Origin: Rickettsiales bacterium
Lineage (GTDB): Bacteria; Pseudomonadota; Alphaproteobacteria; Rickettsiales; UBA1997
Reading direction: 5' to 3'
NCBI GenBank assembly: GCA_031255235.1
Contig: JAIRSX010000060.1
Span: 1 to 8,302, forward strand
Length of the DNA: 8,302 nt
Below the pieces are notes generated by a model, which had not been told where the DNA came from, did not search any database, and saw nothing but the letters and a program-made list of their open reading frames with translations. The translations under genes were made by a program, and so were the position numbers. Position 1 is the stretch's first letter. Each line of letters begins with the position of its first letter. This document shows, in pieces, positions 5,837 through 8,302 of the stretch.

Positions 5837-7693
5837 TTAAAACCCAATCTCTTTTCTTTCTACTTTTGTTTTTAACATACTCACAAATTCCTCAACTTTC
5901 ATGTTTACTTGTTTTTCATTTCCCAGTGTTCTTAATGTAACACTATTATCATTCACTTCTTTTTCACCGACAATCAATAGGTATGGTACTTTCTTCAAAG
6001 AGCGTTCCCTTATCTTATAATTCAATGTTTCGGCAGACAGGTCTAATTCAACTCTAAAACCTTCATCTAACAGCCTTTTTTGTAAATCCACACAATAACC
6101 ACTAACGTTTTCATTTATATTTAAAATTGCTCCTTGAACTGGATTAAACCACAATGGAAATTTACCTTCGCAGTGTTCCATATACATACCCAAAAACCGC
6201 TCAACACTACCAAAGCATGCCATATGAAGCATAATAGGTTCTTTTTTTGTCCCATCCACATCAACATAAGTCATTTTAAATCGTGATGGTAAATTCATAT
6301 CAAGTTGTATAGTGCCAATCTGCCAACTTCTTTCCAAAGCATCCTTAAAACCAAATTCAAGTTTTGGTCCATAAAAAGCACCTTCGCCTGGTTGTAAATT
6401 GAAAGGAATCTTCAATTTGTTCAAAGTGTCTATCAAAAACTTTTCACTTTTATCCCAAATTTCATCTGCACCAATTCGTTTTTCTGGTCTTGTGGAAAGT
6501 CCAACGACAATATTATTACCATCAAAACCAAGTGTAGCATACACATCCATAAAAAGTTTAATGGCATCACCGACCTCTTTTTCTGTTTGGTCTAATGTGC
6601 AAAACACATGGGCATCGTCCTGTGTGAACTCTCTAACTCGCAATAGACCATTTAAACTTCCACTCGCTTCATATCTATTTACACGACCAAATTCTGCCAT
6701 TCTAATAGGTAAATCCCTATATGATTTTGGTGATGAGTTATAAACCAAAATGCCACCCGGACAATTCATGGGTTTTACACAAAATTGTGTTTCATCTTCC
6801 ATCTTACCGGAATAGTTGTGTTCGCCATATTTCTCCCAATGCCCTGAAGTCTCCCACAGACATCTATTCATGACTGATGGTGTCGAGATTTCTACATAGC
6901 CTGCATTCAATTTCTTTTCTCTCATAAAATCCACGAGAGTTCTAAATATAAACCACCCTTTTGGATGATAAAAAGGAGCACCGGGGGCATATTCAGGTTC
7001 AAAATGACACAGATCCATTGCTTTACAGATTTTTTTATGATCCCGCTTTTCTGCTTCCTCTAAAAATTTAAAGTATTTGTCTAAGTTTTCCTTGTTGTCC
7101 CAGGCGGTTCCATAAATCCTTTGAAGCATTTTATTTTTACTATCACCTCGCCAATATGCTCCTGCAACTTTTGTGAGTTTAAAATATTTTAAATATCTGG
7201 TAGATGGAACATGGGGACCTCTACATAAATCAATAAAATCACCCAATTCGTAAATAGTAATGACTTCATTTTCCGACAAATCATTAATTAATTCAATTTT
7301 ATACCTATTTGTCTTAAACAATTCCAACGCTTCTTTTTTGTTTATCTCTTTCTTAACAAATTTTAAGTCCGCTTTAATCAATTCTTCCATTTTTTCTTCA
7401 ATGGAAACCAAATCATTTTCACTAAACGGAATTTCTTTGTCTATATCGTAATAAAAGCCATTATCTATGGATGGACCAATGGCAAAAAAAACGTCTGGAT
7501 ATAATTTTTGAATTGTAGACGCCATCAAATGAGCGGAAGAATGTCTTATAATTTTCAATCCTTCCTCACTGGAGCACTCAATAACCTCCGCACCTACAGA
7601 AACCTCATCACTTAAATTTTTGATAGTATCGCCATCCCTAATGGCAACCACATTTTTAATATTTTTTTCTTTAGCTAAATCAAAACCCTTCAT
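5837..7693 (-). CDS. thrS: Threonyl-tRNA synthetase
   Basis: A 618-residue class II synthetase that charges tRNA-Thr with threonine in the cytosol. The N2 editing domain that clears Ser-tRNA-Thr has HSSAH (His51, His55) and CRGPH (Cys157, His161), in the expected order and spacing. The catalytic core carries the zinc ligands Cys311 (KPMNCPG), His362 (QDDAHVF) and His490 (IMLHMACFG), motif 2 around Arg340 (GRVNRYEASGSLNGL) and motif 3 Arg499 (GSVERFLGM). The anticodon-binding domain occupies about 520-618 (PVQGAILNI, KIRERSLKKVPYLLIVGEKE). Two oddities: the TGS domain begins directly at its helix (MKGFDLAKE) and lacks about 22 residues relative to E. coli ThrS, and the usual CPGH reads CPGG (Gly314). 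The start is fixed by an in-frame stop at 7715-7717, with no other ATG/GTG/TTG between; a GTGGGGG run lies just before it. The common thrS-infC-rpmI-rplT order is not seen. No T-box motif is recognisable upstream. Confidence 0.97.
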   Translation of the reverse strand: MKGFDLAKEKNIKNVVAIRDGDTIKNLSDEVSVGAEVIECSSEEGLKIIRHSSAHLMASTIQKLYPDVFFAIGPSIDNGFYYDIDKEIPFSENDLVSIEEKMEELIKADLKFVKKEINKKEALELFKTNRYKIELINDLSENEVITIYELGDFIDLCRGPHVPSTRYLKYFKLTKVAGAYWRGDSKNKMLQRIYGTAWDNKENLDKYFKFLEEAEKRDHKKICKAMDLCHFEPEYAPGAPFYHPKGWFIFRTLVDFMREKKLNAGYVEISTPSVMNRCLWETSGHWEKYGEHNYSGKMEDETQFCVKPMNCPGGILVYNSSPKSYRDLPIRMAEFGRVNRYEASGSLNGLLRVREFTQDDAHVFCTLDQTEKEVGDAIKLFMDVYATLGFDGNNIVVGLSTRPEKRIGADEIWDKSEKFLIDTLNKLKIPFNLQPGEGAFYGPKLEFGFKDALERSWQIGTIQLDMNLPSRFKMTYVDVDGTKKEPIMLHMACFGSVERFLGMYMEHCEGKFPLWFNPVQGAILNINENVSGYCVDLQKRLLDEGFRVELDLSAETLNYKIRERSLKKVPYLLIVGEKEVNDNSVTLRTLGNEKQVNMKVEEFVSMLKTKVERKEIGF

Positions 7694-7738
7694 ACAACCC
7701 CCACTTAAATTTAATTATTTTTTAAAGATCAATGATAG

Positions 7739-7765
7739 TGGGTCAATTTATCAATTAACGACCCA
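7739..7765 (-). promoter_or_regulatory. Hairpin in the thrS leader region
   Basis: GGGTC (7740-7744) pairs with GACCC (7760-7764), with an extra T-A pair outside and an AATT/AATT inner helix separated by a 3-base bulge. It lies about 50-75 bases upstream of the thrS start and is not followed by a T-run on either strand, so it is not a standard terminator. It could be a leader structure or an operator; function is not shown. Confidence 0.3.
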
Positions 7766-7895
7766 ACCTGGTGGTAAAAACTAAATCTCTGAATATTAAA
7801 AACACGTTTTATGGTAACTATTTTTGATGAAAGAGTCAAATTAATAATTTTTTATTTGATGTTTGTACTAAAAAATATAGGGTAGATTAGGGATG

Positions 7896-7912
7896 TTTTT
7901 TTTTTTTTTTTT
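7896..7912. repeat. T17 homopolymer between divergent promoters
   Basis: An uninterrupted run of 17 T on the plus strand (A17 for thrS), 65 bases before the dehydratase ATG and about 200 before thrS. It is the longest homopolymer in the window. Such runs are slippage-prone and, when near a promoter, can vary expression. Confidence 0.9.
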
Positions 7913-7925
7913 GCTTTTTGTAAAA

Positions 7926-7954
7926 TTTACATGTATTAAAATCCTCAATTTAAA
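7926..7954 (+). promoter_or_regulatory. Possible promoter of the dehydratase gene
   Basis: TTTACA (7926-7931) and TTTAAA (7949-7954) are spaced by 17 bp, one and two mismatches from consensus. An alternative -10, TATAAA at 7966-7971, would give a nearly leaderless mRNA and has no good -35. The T17 run ends 13 bp upstream of this -35. No Shine-Dalgarno precedes the ATG. Confidence 0.3.
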
Positions 7955-7977
7955 CAAAATTGGTATATAAATTAATT

Positions 7978-8302
7978 ATGGTAAAGAAAGTACTGATAAC
8001 TGGTGTTGCTGGACAAGATGGTTCATATCTTACTAAATTACTTTTAGATAAAGGATATGAAGTCTACGGAGCAACAAGGAGAAATGGGAGTGGAGATTTG
8101 TGGAGGCATGATTTTCTAGGAATAAGCAAAACAAATCAAGTATCTACAAATCAAGTGTTTACAGATAAACAAGTGATAGATACGGATAAGCAGATAGTAA
8201 ATGGCATAGATAAACAAATGGCAAATGGCATAGATAAACAAATGACAAGTGAATACTCTGTAGAGAGAAATAGAGAAATAGAAACAGAGAGAGAGAGAGA
8301 GA
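7978..8302 (+). CDS. gmd: GDP-mannose 4,6-dehydratase-like protein, N-terminal part, with repeat insert
   Basis: An open frame of 108 codons running off the right edge. Residues 1-49 are a clear nucleotide-sugar dehydratase start: strand VLITG, the NAD(P)-binding GVAGQDG (Gly9, Gly12, Gly15) in the form typical of GDP-mannose 4,6-dehydratases, then SYLTKLLLDKGYEVYGATRR, and DLWRHDFLGI. Gmd makes GDP-4-keto-6-deoxymannose, the precursor of GDP-fucose, GDP-rhamnose and related sugars for surface glycans. After FLGI the family normally proceeds within a few residues to the V-GDL-D strand. Here residues 50-108 are instead low-complexity repeats (TNQVS, TNQVF, four DKQ units, two NGIDKQM units, then ERERE) with no GDL-D motif seen before the edge. 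The frame stays open throughout. This may be an expanded loop, a disrupted or phase-variable gene, or an assembly artefact. A related GDP-sugar dehydratase or reductase is possible, since the catalytic YxxxK region is not in the window. Confidence 0.75.
   Translation, partial: MVKKVLITGVAGQDGSYLTKLLLDKGYEVYGATRRNGSGDLWRHDFLGISKTNQVSTNQVFTDKQVIDTDKQIVNGIDKQMANGIDKQMTSEYSVERNREIETERERE
8131..8160 (+). repeat. Two 15-bp tandem units inside the dehydratase frame
   Basis: Units at 8131-8145 and 8146-8160 share their first 11 bases (ACAAATCAAGT) and match at 13 of 15 positions, encoding TNQVS and TNQVF. A more diverged third unit starting ACAGATAAACAAGTG follows at 8161, encoding TDKQV. Unit length is a multiple of three, so copy changes would preserve the frame. 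Confidence 0.75.
8200..8247 (+). repeat. Two 24-bp tandem units inside the dehydratase frame
   Basis: Units at 8200-8223 and 8224-8247 are identical except for one base (GCA to ACA in the last codon). They encode NGIDKQMA and NGIDKQMT. DKQ also appears at 8164 and 8185, so these units grew out of the same degenerate repeat field. The near identity indicates a recent duplication. Confidence 0.9.
8287..8302 (+). repeat. (GA)8 or longer dinucleotide tract at the window edge
   Basis: Eight uninterrupted GA units run to the last base, preceded by related purine-rich sequence (TAGAGAGAAATAGAGAAATAG). In the dehydratase frame it reads Glu-Arg repeats. Because the unit is two bases, gain or loss of one copy would shift the frame. 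The true length is unknown because the window stops inside it. Confidence 0.9.

Noticed and set aside
6399..6743. 114-codon plus-strand open frame
   Set aside because: Antisense shadow of the thrS catalytic core.
7694..7977. T-box or threonine-rich leader peptide upstream of thrS
   Set aside because: No T-box GGTGGNACCGCG-like motif. The only short frame with Thr-Thr has two Thr codons, a GTG start and no proper attenuator.
1..8302. CRISPR array, tRNA or rRNA genes, insertion sequence
   Set aside because: I saw no regularly spaced repeats, no tRNA-like GGTTCGAATCC arm in the spacers, no transposase and no terminal inverted repeats.

Overview
The window is AT-rich bacterial DNA using the standard code. 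Several features point to a bacterium: an Amidase_3 cell-wall amidase, a bacterial-type threonyl-tRNA synthetase with the N-terminal editing domain, and a MacB-type permease. The single-chain ADP-forming acyl-CoA synthetase suggests a fermentative, probably anaerobic, lifestyle. Most starts lack a clear Shine-Dalgarno sequence; the antitoxin gene is the exception. I cannot assign a phylum from sequence alone. The window starts inside one gene and ends inside another, in a dinucleotide repeat, so it may be a contig end.

Layout. 1-210 (+) is the C-terminal end of an N-acetylmuramoyl-L-alanine amidase. It converges on 334-2421 (-), a fused ADP-forming acetate/acyl-CoA ligase, and 2510-3727 (-), a MacB/FtsX-type ABC permease without its ATPase. 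From 3728 to about 5836 lies a very AT-rich accessory stretch. It holds a toxin-antitoxin locus (promoter plus paired palindromic operators, a toxin gene that appears frameshifted near its start, an intact ribbon-helix-helix antitoxin, and a strong hairpin terminator). It also holds a small basic helix-turn-helix protein (-) and a 142-residue protein (+) built from two copies of one helical module. 5837-7693 (-) is thrS, whose TGS domain lacks its first strands and whose usual CPGH motif reads CPGG. After a divergent intergenic region with a T17 run, 7978 to the end (+) encodes the start of a GDP-mannose 4,6-dehydratase-like protein.

The most unusual part is the right end. The dehydratase reading frame begins as a normal Rossmann fold for about 49 residues. 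It then runs into in-frame degenerate tandem repeats (15-bp and 24-bp units) and a (GA)8 or longer tract that continues to the window edge. With the T17 run upstream, this looks like a slippage-prone, possibly phase-variable, nucleotide-sugar gene, although an assembly artefact at a contig end is a real alternative. The second point of interest is the toxin-antitoxin locus, where one missing base in an A-run separates the toxin start codon from the rest of the frame while the antitoxin and operators are preserved.
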